A stretch of DNA of 64,000 nucleotides from Glandiceps talaboti. Its lineage: Eukaryota > Hemichordata > Enteropneusta > Spengelidae. The stretch's first letter is position 1; every line of letters starts with the position of its first letter. Position numbers and translations under genes: made by a program. The notes under the pieces are model-generated. The model did not search any database. It was not told the origin of the DNA and worked only from the letters and a program-made list of their open reading frames with translations. Location of the stretch: assembly GCF_964340395.1 (NCBI RefSeq), contig NC_135560.1:22004175-22068174 (forward strand), given 5' to 3'. Below, in pieces: positions 24,421 to 38,358 of this stretch.

Positions 24421-27400
24421 GAATCAACTTGCCAAGTCAGAATAAATTACTACAATCAATTTTTATGAAGAACTTAACCGAGCTGCTAACCCAAATAATT
24501 GACTTTCAGTGAAGATGATGAGTGAAGGTGATGAGTCATAAACTTATTGTGTCTTGTCATATATTCCAGTGAAATGTTCAAGCATCAAGTGTGTCGTCTA
24601 CCTTTATCTAGATACATAACCCTACCTGGTGGATTATATTCACAACATTAACGCATGAAGACTTAAAGGTGATTTTTAAAACAAGGACTCAGAATGAACC
24701 TTCTCTCAATTTTGAAGGTTTGAGGACGTGCTAGATTATCATGAGATAAAATGCACGAGTCGAATGTTGTTTTAAAATGTCTATTCATGAAACTGCTGGC
24801 ATAATTTGGCATTATATATGTAAATTATATATCACATATGGAGATATTCTTTTATTGCTAGTTAATTACATTAACCAACTGAAGTGGATGTCACTCCCCC
24901 CTAGAGAAATCATTAACAGCAAAGAAATCATTAACAGAGATTAAACTCAGATACTTAAATCATGCACAATTAGCTATTTAAGACCATATAATAAGCCTAC
25001 TTATCCCCTTGAGGAAACTGTTCATCCACCTGAATATATATTCTCTCGTACAGCATAATATACTAGCACGTGTAAAATTTATCTATGTACTTTTGCAACT
25101 CTTAATATTATATTCAATGTAAGGGGGCACAAGCTAGATTTATACATTTTATGACATATAATACTTTTATCTGCATATCTAAAGGTACTCACGTTACTGA
25201 CGTATACTTAACCATCTCTTGCAAATTTGCTGAAGTCAAACTTGGTACTACAATATAAGTACGAGATGAAACGTCCCAATGATGTTCTAAACGTCAAATG
25301 GAATGTCAATGGGGATCCCTACTATACAATCTTCTGATTTAACAATGCCAGACGCCAGTTGTAATATCATAGAAGGCATGCATTGACATTATACTAAAGT
25401 ACTAGTTAAATATAGGTTTATTTAAGTATTTCCAATTTAGTAAAAAGCTTTTAAGCTCACCTTGAGTCATGGGAGTTGAATGTACTCTTTGTTTAGTGAG
25501 GATTTAATTATAGAATTGATTTTTATAAAAGGAATGACGATAATTGTTAGCATAAGATTACATTGTACCATGAAATGCCCAGTAGACAGACACTGCGATA
25601 GACTAGTTAAGATATACTATCATCGTGTAAATGTAGACAACATGGATTTAAAACTAGAATCACTACATCCTTTATTACAATATGCCATAATGATATACGC
25701 AGTTTTCGTGTTACAATATCTCGTGTATTGTACCCACTGTGGCAGTGGCACAACTTGTAAATTCCTTCGTTTTCTGTCAATGATAGATGTTTTAACTGAT
25801 ATTTTGAACTAGTTTAATCTATGGACCTGGCTGCTCAAATTGATTATAAATGGTAAGTTTTCACTTCGCCGTATATATGTTCAAACAATTGAATTCCTTA
25901 AAATCCGTTATAAACTATTTGTTAATATTATGTCCATCTTCCTTCTGTATTATACGAATAGTTTAAACATAGGTTGAGATATGTCATAGTATGATGCGAT
26001 GCTTTTGACTGGGTTTGTTTACATAACCGCTGTATGTGTTATTGTTTGCTCTTGTTCTAACTTTGGAATGTTCGTATTATAAATCATTATTAGAGTATTT
26101 TAATTTTTCTTGACACGACACCTGCCTGTCACTCGAAAAATGCTTCACCGTTTGAAGATGATCAAAAGTGTTTGTTTTTAAATAAGAGTTTAACCTCATG
26201 GGTTCAATTTCCTCCTGCCACATCTTTAGATCTTGCTACTCAGTTAATCATTCAGTGTTCGTATCGGCATGTCAATGAACTCAATCAAACGCGGCAAAGG
26301 TGCCCATGTGGAAATATTGTGCAGTTGTTCTTGGGGAAAAATGACTTATCAACCATAACACATAAAACGTACATTTGGATGAGTTGTTCAACCACATTCT
26401 ACTAACTCATTCACTCATGGTATCTCCCACATAATATCTCACATGACTGATAAAAATTAATTTAATGATATCTGGCAATTGCGCTTCTCATTTGGTAGCT
26501 GTTAGTGCGATCGTTAAAGTAAATTGTACAATTTTCTTTCAAATCGATATTTTTAACAAGACAGGTAGATGCGTAGACTGGCATCACTCTCTTGGGTTTT
26601 TTATCTTATGTATGTTTTGAATTTGTTATTTATTTGGGAAGGTAATTGGCAAATTTCTGTTATTTTCCCGGCCCAACTACTAGTAGCCTTCCAAGGAACT
26701 GGTGTCAGTCAACAGCGCTCAGATGTCATCGACCTGAAATGTTTCATTATATAAGTTGGGACAAAGCAAGGTCTACAGGTCACTGTAGCCAATCAGACGA
26801 GATGGTACTAAGACTAAGGTTATTATATATGCAAATTTGTCTTAGTCAATTAGTTGCTGTATCATCAGTGGTTGCTCAGAATTTAACTTAGTTTAAATAT
26901 TGAAACAATGTTGTGACTTATACATCCTATTGATAACATGACGGCAACTCAATTTGTTAATTCTCGCTACCTGCAATACAATTCTACACATCACTGTGGA
27001 GTCAAATGGAACGAAGTCGAGCGACAACGCGTTCTAATGTCAACAACTACACTTCCGGTCAGCTATGCTGATACACAGGAATGTTTCTTTCCCATTTTCA
27101 GTTGTAGACATCTCTTGTAATTTTGCTCTGGAAAGATACTGTACATATTTAGATTTCCCACCTCCATAATTATATGAGCTTAAAACTTGTGTTTATCTTA
27201 TTTGTTACAAATTAAACTGTTTGGAAGAAACATTCACGTGTATTGACATAGGCGACCAGAAGTGTAGGTGTCGACAAATGCAAGCGCGGTCGCGAGACTG
27301 CGTTCGATTTGACTCCTTAGCGATGCACAGAATTGTATGATAGCGAGAATTAAAAGCATATCATAATTTATATATAGACATCATGCCATATCATTACGTC

Positions 27401-29771
27401 ATAATCTACTTCTAGTTTTCTTTTTATTGGGTGTATACCTGTCGTCATTGTTTTGGTAAATAAAAACCAAATAAATACACATCTATGTGTAAAATCGTAC
27501 TTATCATACACATACCAACATACCTGTTACTTGTCTGTGAATACAGATTTGAAATCTTAGCTAATTTACAGGCATTGCTTATTTCACATACTCTGTTACA
27601 GAATCTGTATAGGTCATGTTACAGACATGTCCTCTTGGCTTTCTACCAAAGCAAACATACACATCAAAGTAAATACCATGTATAGTAAATACAAACTATA
27701 AATAATCAACAAAATAAGAAAAAAGGGATGTGTTTACAGATAGGTAGTTTTCCTTTGGTCTTTGGGGTATTTTTTATACTTCTGCCCAAGGGACAAATAG
27801 GCAAAGTATTAGATGTCTCACATTAAGTCAACAAAATAAAGGTGCATCATGCATTATGTACGATCAATGATCTCATCCCATGTATGTAATACCCTACACA
27901 ACTTTCCCAAAAGTGTTTCATTAATTCAGCAGGACAAGATGTCTAATACCACACCCCAAGAGACAAAGATGACTCAATTGATATCACACCGTTGACAAAA
28001 CAGCTATCCAATATGTACTTTTATCATTCTTATATCTAATTTGCTGTTGAATTCTGCTTTACCTTGGCTTTGCAATCTGAAGCTGCCTCCGAGCACTTTC
28101 AATCTTGATTAACAGGAGTTACAGTGAATCATAACATATTAATCATAATGAAAGATCTTCTCTGACGGCAACGTGTATAATTTATGTCATATAGAACATT
28201 GACCTTTTTTCTGTGAGGTTTACAATCTTGTAGTTTACGGATTTAAGGTGTATTACTTCTGGGAATGAGGGATAACTTTAAAGTAAGAGATATGCTATCT
28301 GTTAATAATCTATATAAGAACAGAATTGCTTATGAAACCATAGGTTATATGTACATGTAAAGCCCAACAAATCTCAGGACTCAATAGATTATAGATCTAG
28401 TAGAGGGATTACAATATATTATGTGCTGTTACAATATGAATATTGCAAGCAGTGTCCAACTGAAGATTGTACTCTGGTATATCAAGTCAGATCGAACTTA
28501 GCTATGCTAGAGTTTCCACATGAGTTTCGAGTTCTACACAGACTAGCAGACAAATGAAACGTGGAATTGGACTAGGTTGGGTGGCAGTTGAATTCAAAAT
28601 TTCTACAAATTACTCGATAATATATTAAATTGTTTCAATATACATCGAAAGGCTTGCTTAGTTCGTAATTCCGTTTTATTAGAGCGTATGAAACAGCTTT
28701 GACCATGGATACCAGGATAATTTCAAGAAAAAATATAAAACTGGTCACGTAATACTTTGCAAATTCGTACGAGAAGACAAGTAGCTTTGAAGTGACCGCG
28801 AATGTTGTACAGCTATTTTGCCAACGGTACATGATATCAATTTAATCTTTGTGTCTTAGGTTGCGCTATTACACATTGTGTGCATAATGGTGCAAATTAT
28901 AATATGACTCTATCCTTAGATCTGTAGATGTATTAGCACACGTAGATAATCGTATGACATTCACAACATTAACACTAAAAATATGTAAAACAAGTGCCAC
29001 TTGCTTCTTTTCCACATAGTTTTCGATAGAAGTCCGAGTTGTAGGGTTTTGGAAAACGTATAAAAATACAAAAAGAGTTATTACATAAGCTTAAACAATT
29101 ATTATGCTACGCAGCATCATTTTATTCATAGAAAATATTTTTTTCAAAACACCTTGATACCCTTTCAGATGTTATACAGTCGATGGAATGGTAAGCACAC
29201 GGCGTTCAAATATCTCTCTACAATAGCAAGTATTGCTATTCCATGTCCGAAAGCTGAAAAACGTATCTCGATTTGATATCTACAAAATAAATTGACATTC
29301 ATACATATTCATACAGACTGTCCGTTGTTTATAATGCATCATAGCAAGGAAAGACGTTAACATCATTTATGTCACTGAAAAAGCCGTGTATAAAACCCGT
29401 AAGTAAATACCACATAAAACAAAAGTTCAAATTCCAAACAACTACATTTCATCACTTTATTTTATTAAATTTACAAACGATCTTAAATATGAATTACATG
29501 TACTATTTGCCATAAACTAGTCAATTGTTGTCCCACAATAGAAACAGAGTGGTAGAGAAATGCATCGCAAATGTTGTTTAATGTATTTTTTACAGCTGCC
29601 AATATCCGTACCGGTAAGATATACGCTGCCATTATCCACCTTGCAAACCATTTATCCTTTATTTGCTCTTCCTGTACTAGCATGACAAGGAAACTACTTT
29701 ATGTTAATTCATTCAAGGTGAAATTGATTAATCTACACTTGTCTTGCCATATATGATGATTATATATATAT
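24421..29771. other. Long gene-free stretch
   Basis: I read both strands and found no splice-bounded exon. Open frames at 25480-25812, 26172-26405, 26569-26891 and 28635-28832 have no recognisable domain, no convincing splice context and no shared family features, so they are not annotated as genes. No large repeat array is visible. Confidence 0.4.
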
Positions 29772-29866
29772 ATGAAAGAAGACGAGTCTGATATTACATT
29801 GTGGATTCACACTACGGACCGTTTCACCAGTTTCCACAATGTAATATCAGACTCGTCTTCTTTCAT
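29772..29866. repeat. Perfect 34-bp inverted repeat hairpin
   Basis: 29772-29805 is the exact inverse of 29833-29866 (left arm starts ATGAAAGAAGACGAGTCTGA), with a 27-base spacer. TA repeats flank it at about 29760-29773 and again at 29930-29941. It is probably the terminal inverted repeats of a tiny MITE, or a recent fold-back duplication, because no mismatch has accumulated. Confidence 0.85.
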
Positions 29867-30813
29867 TTTTATGTATGATAGCTCTCCAAGGTGATCGAGC
29901 ACTCTACTCGGCGAAAGAAGAATGAAATTATATATATATATTGCATCGTCTAGAAATGTCAATCCATATGCATAACAAAGCATGAGCAACTTTAAACTTC
30001 CTTATTCGTTAAAAGACATGTCGAGAGTGTGTTAAATTTTTTAGTCAGTCACATGCTGATCGGAAATCTTTTTTTCTCCAAGCCTTTTTCAATGCTCATC
30101 AGTTGAGTATGCTGTATACCCAAGTCTCTCCTCCATCACTTCACGTCGTCATGTATATTTCAAATGTTGAAACAATAATCCGATGAACACAGGTGCAGGA
30201 GGCAGTGTAGCTCGGATGATATATAGAAGATTAGTTTCAAATCACGGAAGACTTTAATGGAACACAGTGGTACATAAGCGTGGCTTTGCCTTGTCTAAGA
30301 ACACAACCTCGTAGATTTGATATACCTTTGTGCTACGATTAAGGGAATGCGGACATAGTGGTGAAAATAAAGCAACTGATAAATAAATAAAACTGATGTT
30401 GAATAGTTGGTGTAACCTTCTCAACTAAACTAAATACATAGCATGCAAAGATTTCCAATGATTCTTTTTTCAAACATATTAGTGAATGGACGAGGTGCTG
30501 AGAAACATAAAAGCACTTATATCGATTTATTCACGAGAATGCCCGAGGTGATGAAGCATCTTATATCAAGATTCATGGAAAAACAGACATTTCGTAGTTA
30601 AAACGTCTACACCACATTATTTCTCCTGACTGGAATTTTATGGTTCGATAATTTGATTGATTGGTTGATTAATCATAATAAAACTTTGCATATCACTCTT
30701 ACCAATTCAAGGTTATCGGTCATCTAATCATTTTATGATATATATTTTTTAAATCTGTAAAGATAGCACTTTTTTCTTTGTTTTTCATGATACTAAAATA
30801 ACCAGATCTAAAG
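29867..30813. other. No gene seen
   Basis: AT-rich sequence; nothing recognised beyond short TA runs. Confidence 0.4.
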
Positions 30814-30956
30814 TGAATGCCTCCCTTAAGGGCAAATTATAGGGTTTTGCTCCTACACACATTGTTTGAATTCATTCTTATTAAGATTCTTAATAAGAAT
30901 TAGGAGCATTTCATTTAGGAGCAAAACCCTATAATTTGCCCTTACGGGAGACATTC
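30814..30956. mobile_element. MITE, 143 bp, 41-bp terminal inverted repeats
   Basis: The left end begins GAATGCCTCCCTTAAGGGCA and its 41 bases are inverted at the right end with two mismatches. The centre contains a second palindrome (ATTCTTATTAAG / CTTAATAAGAAT). No clear target duplication was found. The CTCCC.TAAGGG terminal motif resembles small elements common in lophotrochozoan genomes, which is weak evidence of taxonomy. Confidence 0.75.
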
Positions 30957-30960
30957 AGTT

Positions 30961-31054
30961 AAATGTGCATAATTAATAATTTTCGGCAATTAGGCTATAT
31001 CTTATTAATTATGCACATTTATCATTTGCCGAAAATTATTAATTATGCACATTT
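30961..31054. repeat. Fold-back repeat adjoining the 143-bp MITE
   Basis: 30961-30990 (AAATGTGCATAATTAATAAT then TTTCGGCAA) is inverted at 31026-31054, and a third partial copy in the right-arm orientation occupies 31002-31020. It begins within five bases of the preceding MITE. Confidence 0.75.
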
Positions 31055-31420
31055 ATCATTAAAAATAAAAACTATGACAACAGGCTTTATATGACATATG
31101 TGCTTTGTTATGGTATGTTGATGTCAGTGCCAAATTATACTGAATTTGAAACTTGCATTTTTAATATATAGCCTAATTACCAAAGCAAATCAACTGTGCA
31201 ACTTACTTTTGCAAATTACTCCTAAAAACTAAGCAGACCTTAGAGATCAATTCATGCTAATTATTTTTGATGTATCTACCAAATCTTGCGGAATTTGAAG
31301 TATTGAAGTAAGTATGACTTCATTACTAAAAATCAGTAATTATGCAAATCACTCTTTAACACTAAAAACTAGGCCAACTGGCTGTATATGACATGTGCGC
31401 TTAGTTATGGTGATTTTTAT
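31055..31420 (-). repeat. Degenerate repeat related to 34290-34770
   Basis: ACATATGTGCTTTGTTATGG here is close to the inverse of the ATAACAAAGTGCATGTGTC block repeated at 34290-34770. The surrounding ATTATGCAAAT and AAACTAGGCCAAC text recurs as well. It appears to be a diverged copy of the same family in the opposite orientation. Confidence 0.4.
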
Positions 31421-32092
31421 GACACATAGACACATAGAAGCATAAGATAACACTCCCTTTAATAAGGGAGATAACAATAGTGGATCGTTGGTGAATTAAG
31501 ATTTATCACGAATTTTGGCGATGGACGATTATGCGTAGACATGCACCTGTGACGTCACCATCTTGCAATCATGGCGATAAGGTTTTCAAATCCTGCCTTG
31601 GACGAAAAGACTATATTTTAGTTATTACAGATATACGAAAGTGTCGATTGAAACCTGATAAAGTGACCTCCGGCAAACATTTTGAAGATTATTACTAAAT
31701 ATGTTGTACGTATTATAAATATCTGATACTAGAGATTCGATTATATTTATTTCAGAAATCCGTTTCTCACTTTCTTTGTTTTGTTTCAAAAGTGTTTCAT
31801 TTTTAATGTGTATTTGGACTGCCACGCATTGAATCTCGTCCATATGTATTTACTATTTTAAGAGTCAGGCGAAATGCTTCGGTTGATGGTGCGACGACAA
31901 TAATTCGTCGACCAAACATCATAATATCTCACCCAACAATCACACATTTATGACACTACATCAGTCAACAACGCCAATAAATTTCAACAAATCTTGACAA
32001 ACAGTGCAGTTAGTAGTTGATTGAAATGAATCCGTCAAAGAGGGAATTTGATCTCAGTGTAAGAATAAATGTGTCCCGTTTCAAGACAAAAC
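31421..32092. other. No gene seen
   Basis: It contains the small palindrome CTCCCTTTAATAAGGGAG near 31449-31466 and a GACGTCA site followed by ATCATGGCGATAAGG near 31550-31580, which opens only a 16-codon frame. No supported exon. Confidence 0.4.
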
Positions 32093-32372
32093 ACACAGTG
32101 TGATTTACTAGACATAAGGTCATGTGTACAATTGTGTACATTTCTAAAAAAAAAAGATAAATAAAAATATTTTCACTGTGATTACTAATGCTAGCCATAG
32201 GTTCAAATGTAAATTGCGTTGTGTACATTTCATGACAAAATACACAGTGTGATTACTAGCCATAGGGTCAAATGTAAATTGCGTTGTGTATATTTCATGA
32301 CAAAATACACAGTGTGATTACTAGCCATAGGGTCATGTGTACATTGTTTTATGTACATTTCACTGGGGGGAT
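32093..32372 (+). repeat. Tandem repeat, 65-81 bp unit, four copies
   Basis: CA(C/G)TGTGATT(T)ACTAG-type starts recur at about 32093, 32174, 32242 and 32307. Each is followed by CCATAGG.TCA, then TGTAAATTGCGTTGTGTA or a variant, and TTTCATGACAAAATACA. The two middle copies are nearly identical. Confidence 0.8.
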
Positions 32373-33885
32373 GGGGTAATATATCCTAATCTATAAACCA
32401 TTTGACATCATGTGACATCAAGACACAACTGTCATATATCATACCAGCACAATCAAACGACGTTGCAAAATATTGCAGAATCAGGGTGTGGATTATATGT
32501 TGCAGCATGTGGTGATCTTCCTTTTCGTTGTCTCAATGATAAACAAGTATTCGTAGAAGACACATTCTCTCAAATACTTTACAGCTATGTTGCTCAATTA
32601 CAAAAAATACTAAAAAGGTGTCTGTGATATCTATATTACCTATATATGGACATGGTTTAAAAGAAATTGGCAACAAACAAATTAAATACTGCAAAGTGTA
32701 GACAAGAAATGGCTGGATTTTGTCAATTGACCCTGAAAGTCAAGGTCAAAGTTCAATGTCTTAAAAATAATAATAATAGAGGTAGGCACTTGAATGGAGT
32801 CTCTATGTATGATAGTTTTTGTAGTTATGCTGTAAACATTGATTTTTAACTACAAACATGGCCACCATTCGGTCAAATTTGCATATGTCGCAAAACGATG
32901 TGACGTGCATATGTCCCATATGACATGTCACCTTTGTGCCAGGTTTGAAAGAAATAGGATATTGCATGTCTGAGAATAGAAATGATGTATTACGGACGTA
33001 TTTTTGTATTTTTTTTTGTATATGTAGTGCAATTGCGAACAATAGCCACTTCAGGAATAAATGACAAAGATATCTCCTAATTGGCCAAGCAAATTGGTTT
33101 GCTGCTGCTCAGAATAACAAAAAATGTAAGACGGCAAGGAATCTAAGAACAATTACAGGAAAATGGACATAGACTGGTTTAAAAAACACAACAACAGGTT
33201 TTCACCCTACACTTTACGAAAGTTGTAGATTGTACTTTAACGTGCATTGGGAATTGCACTCCGATACACGGGACCTCTATTTTACATCCTGTCCGAGGAA
33301 CAAAAGTAAAGTATAAAAAGGAATCAAAAATACATGAGACATACAAGTGTACACATATCCATACGTTCTACAGATGAGGCAAAATGCATTGCTGGAAATC
33401 CATATATCGTATAGACGGAGCGAACCCATTATAATATATACACTAACATTTCGTTGGAACGAGGTAATCATATGTGCCTGTATCCAGACTTTGGGTCTCA
33501 GATATACATGGAGTAATTTTACAACGTTTCTAAAATACTGATTACTTTTCACAGTCCCTGCATTTAAGCAATATTTGATTCTGAGTGAAATGTAATCTCT
33601 TTAGAAGTTAATATATTCAAGATCTTGTTCGCAAATTTATTTGCTTTTCAAACTATGAATCCACGTATGTGAATTACCTGAGAAGCTCAAGGGTTCGATA
33701 AATAAAAAAGAACATCGGTTGAAAGTTGATCCTTTGAGCTATATTTCATATATGTCTCCCTTGATAATTCCTCTACAGCTCGAAGATGGAATCAACGAAT
33801 GTCGACAGTCTTTGTCTTATAACAAATTATTTAGGTATGATAGTTGTTGTTTATGTCAAGAGACATTATTCATTATTCTTGCCAA
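32373..33885. other. No gene seen
   Basis: AT-rich sequence with no splice-bounded exon. Short frames here are unsupported. Confidence 0.4.
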
Positions 33886-34215
33886 CGAGACAATATTCTT
33901 ACATGTAAGGACAAAACACACGAGAGTTTTGATTGGTTTTACCTCCACCTCCACGTACTTTCCATATAGGAAACTGTAAATGCATTGAAGTGTGAAAGAA
34001 AGCAGACACTACCCTCTCTTGATACAAACTGACATTTTTTTCATAAATGTTACAAACGAAACATGTTCCGCCTGTGTGAGGACAAAGCACGAGGTTTGTA
34101 TTGTTGTTCCTCCACGCATTGTCTGCATAGGAAAGTGTATAATGCACTAAAGTGTGGAGGAAAGTCGAGTCTGCCTTTTCTTGATACAAACTCACTATAT
34201 GTTTTATACTGAAAA
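33886..34215 (-). repeat. Tandem duplication of about 165 bp under one minus-strand open frame
   Basis: Two diverged copies (about 33895-34035 and 34070-34205) share GAGGACAAA.CAC, the CTCCACG / ATAGGAAA.TGTA stretch, TGCA.T.AAGTGTG..GAAAG and CTTGATACAAACT. A 108-codon minus-strand frame (34225-33899) crosses both copies and repeats itself at protein level (SLYQEKADSTFLHT versus SLYQERVVSAFFHT, each ending near a Val-x-Cys-Pro). Whether it is translated is unknown; no known domain is recognised. Confidence 0.6.
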
Positions 34216-34289
34216 GAGAATTCAATAGTCAAACAGCCAATGCGTACCTTTCCCTTTGTTATCAGATTCTGAGCAGCAGCCTGGATGAC

Positions 34290-34770
34290 CTATGACATAA
34301 TTGGTAAATTCCATTGACTATGCAAATTATTCATGTTTTTCGGCAATTAGGCAATATTTTTTGGAATACATGCTTCAAATCTCATATAATTCAGTGTATA
34401 CATTGGTGATAACAAAGTGCATGTGTCTTACAAAGATTGCTGATGTAGCTTTGAATGTTAATTACATTTGCATAATTCATGATTTTTTATAATTCTACAG
34501 TATCTTATAATTCAAGCTTAAAATCTCACATAAATGGTGTATATATTGATGATCAAAAATCATGTGTCCTATAAATATTTTTGATGAAGCTTTGAATTGA
34601 AATTCAAATTGGCATAAGTAGTGATTTTCAGTTACAGGTTAAAGATTTTGAAATGTCATATAATTTGTGGACATTGATAACAAAGTGCATGTTTCCTACA
34701 AAGCTTGCTGGTTTTTATCTTAATGAACTATTTGCATAATTAGCGAAATTTACCAATTAAGGGATGTAGC
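34290..34770 (+). repeat. Degenerate tandem repeat, about 130-140 bp unit, three copies
   Basis: AAAGTGCATGTGTCTTACAAAG (about 34414), a weaker copy at about 34555 and AAAGTGCATGTTTCCTACAAAG (about 34684) mark three units, separated by CATATAATT, AAGCTTTGAAT and TTTGCATAATT text. Confidence 0.6.
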
Positions 34771-35650
34771 AATTACATTAAGGATCGTGTATTACGTATA
34801 CGGTAGTTCAGAATCTCGCTCCCTGTTGTAATATGTATTGGAACTAATCAAATGATCTCTTCAGTGTACACCCTGTTAATATTCTCAGTCCCTTAAATTT
34901 TAAATCTGGTTTTATTTAGTCTAAGCTGATAAAACATGGCTTTATGACAAGATGGATGACTTTCAGCTCGGTATCGTCATGGTGACGTCAGAGGGGTGTC
35001 GCTATGGTGACATTGTCCTGTCAAGACCAACTATGAGGTGACATTTAGCTTTAAGTGCAATATGCCAAACACTTCTTAGACTTATTGTAAGTGTATACTT
35101 CTTATAAGGAGAGTAAATTAGTCATTTCATTGTTAACAAATAATACTTGCGGAGCAAATTGTAGATAATTATGTCATCGGAAGGTTTAAACCGTAAGTAG
35201 GGATTTCATGACGTGACGGCCCGTTCGGAATTACCTTACCTCGACTCAGACACATTAACGAAATATATGAGATTAAGGAGCAGAAAGCGCTATCTGCATA
35301 TCTGTAAATCTCCTTCGTATTGGCGTTGACAGAATTGTAGAGATTTTCGATAGCACCTCTCTCGGTCGTGACTTAGTGGAGAATTATTGGAATTTGACCA
35401 ATGCTCAGGCAGAAAAGAAATTGTGTGGTTCCGATTACATTCAATTTTAGAATATGTGGGGTAGGTAGATTTTTTATCTTATTTTTTTAATGTTTTTTTT
35501 CATATGTGAGTGTCTAGCTCAGGTAGTTATGTTTTCCGTTGTTTTCCGTATGGTCTCTGTGTTATTGGTTTCTTCTTATCATATGTACAGCCATTACAGA
35601 TTGGAAGAAAAGTTTGTCTTTTTAAGTTGATTTCAGTTTCTTGACTTCAC
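34771..35650. other. No gene seen
   Basis: It contains two nearby ATGGTGAC boxes, one within TGACGTCA (about 34978-35012), a possible CRE-like cluster, but no exon follows that I can recognise. Confidence 0.4.
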
Positions 35651-36117
<467 letters not shown>

Positions 36118-37827
36118 CCTCCAATGCGTAAGAAAAAAGTTTAGGGTCGGCGTGAAAAACTAGGTGGTGTCGGATAACTGGAACTAAACTTTCTGTATTA
36201 GGCCTCATCTTTGTACTTAGGACGGAGGTTAAGCTATGTAGGAGGTTAAGCTATGCTGTGGATTTTTAGTAAAGCGATATACATGATTTTAAAATGGTAA
36301 GTAGTACATACATATCACGAGATTTAGGAATAATGTGGTCGGCAAAATGACAAAGTAGGCAACAGTTTTGATCACCGGATATACAGATAGCAGACTGTGT
36401 GTTATTTTGACACAGTTAAATGGAGAAAACAGGAGTACTGTCAAGATTGCACACAGTATGTGTCATATAATTTACGTTTGTCGGCTTTGCTACCTGAACT
36501 CAGCTATCTGAGAATGATGAGAGATGGCATGTGCGCCTTATCTATGTAAATTAACAGATTTCAAGATGAGGAAAAAGAGAGAAGTGTTGACATGATTGAT
36601 ACCTTATGCATGCATTGTACATGTAAAAAATTCTCTGAGGACACCAGTTCACGGATTTTAGTTTGTAGCCACTCTTCAGTATGTTTTCTTACTTTTCCGT
36701 CGTATGTGTTATGGGCGAGAATCATACATTAACTGACTCATCTCAGAGTCGCTAGATTATCAAAACAAGGAAAGGAATAATAATAGCAGAATTACAGATA
36801 CATGAATATCAATATTTCTCAAAAATATTCACTTTCTTTTAATTTTAGAAACTACAACACCAATACTCATTGGACACATGTTAAGTATTTTCGAAAGGTG
36901 TATCCAACGAGCATCGGATGCCTATAAATCAAAGATTGTTTAGTATTATTATTATAGTAACAGTTGACATTAAATCATATGTAGTGAACATTAATATAAC
37001 AGAACTCCCATGACACGTGAGTACCATTGTGGCGTATATATAAATTGCACTCGATTAGTTTATTTACACGAGTACTCGAGGTGTTCTATGTGGCCTTGGC
37101 CATACTTACACGAGTATTATAGGTGACGATGTTACAGAAAACATTTTGACTACGTATCTACACCCACCCATAGTATAAATACCATGGCTACCCACTTTAA
37201 CACTCATGCGGCAAAGATTTATGTTATCATAATATATCTATCCATTGTAAATAAAAAATACACGTGATTTGCTGTAAAAATCGCGCGCTCATTTGCATAA
37301 TATTTCCTCTATTGTGCTATTGTGCCAATTGATTTGCACGTCCACTGATGCAAATAATCTCTGATACATATCCCAGGTATTGTTTACATTATATAATATT
37401 CTCAGTTTTGCAGTCTATGATAACTGGAGATATTCTCAGTTAGTCTACACACTGAATTGTATTATATGCAAACGAAGTCTATAAGTGGCAAAGACAGGTG
37501 ACTACGACAAAGCTAGGTAATCTGTGCAATGCATAGTACTATGAAACCCTTTCTATTTTGAGCTTCGGTCAGTTGAAAATAAAATATCTTGGTAGTTTGT
37601 ACAGTGTATAGTTTTCGCGCCAACATTGTCTACATAATCAGTGACAGTAGGTACAGTTGACTTCAAATCTTCTCGGTAGTCTACACAATAAGTAACATAT
37701 TATTCAAGAGTATTTGAGATCCGTTTGTAGACAAAGTGAAACAGATTTAAGAGTCTGTTATAATCAAATTTACCTGTCTAAAATTGTTGTAAAATGTATT
37801 AAAGTGTAATATGTACTTATAATTTAC

Positions 37828-37935
37828 GCCACTAAATACTGAAGGCTCCCTAACTTACACCACTAAATACTGAAGGCTCCCTAACTTACTCCACTAAATA
37901 CTGAAGGCTCCCTAACTTACTCCACTAAATATTGA
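37828..37935 (+). repeat. 30-bp tandem repeat, about 3.5 copies
   Basis: The unit CCACTAAATACTGAAGGCTC followed by CCTAACTTAC repeats at 37829, 37859 and 37889 almost without change, and then a partial copy. Confidence 0.92.
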
Positions 37936-38310
37936 ATATCACCATACAGTGAGAGCATACCGTGATATAATTTAGTATTGCAATGTAAAATATATCGCTG
38001 ATTAAGATGAACAAAATAAATTAACGTGAAGCTGGTCTTATCATCTTAGCTTCTTTCTTTATGCTTAGCTAAAAACCATGTTCACCAATTCTGTATTATG
38101 CGCGCGACCTCTCTAAATAGAGCAATAGGAATTTGCAATATATCTCTATAGCAGCTCACTGTACACCGGGACGAGGCCATTGTTTCAAGCGGCATGAAGC
38201 TTCTTACATTTTTTATTTCCTCATAATTCTTCGCTGCAGTCAATAACAAGCCTCTTCCAAGTCAGATTTGCCACTTTTATAGCTCTGTATGTTAGAGAGG
38301 TCATGCGATG

Positions 38311-38358
38311 TAAGGTGCTTGAACATGACGGCTCTAAGGTGCTTGGGCATGACGGCTC
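38311..38358 (+). repeat. 24-bp direct duplication
   Basis: TAAGGTGCTTG, two variable bases, then CATGACGGCTC occurs twice back to back with two substitutions. Confidence 0.9.

Noticed and set aside
25480-25812. 110-codon frame as a gene
   Set aside because: No recognisable domain or membrane protein pattern, and no supporting signals.
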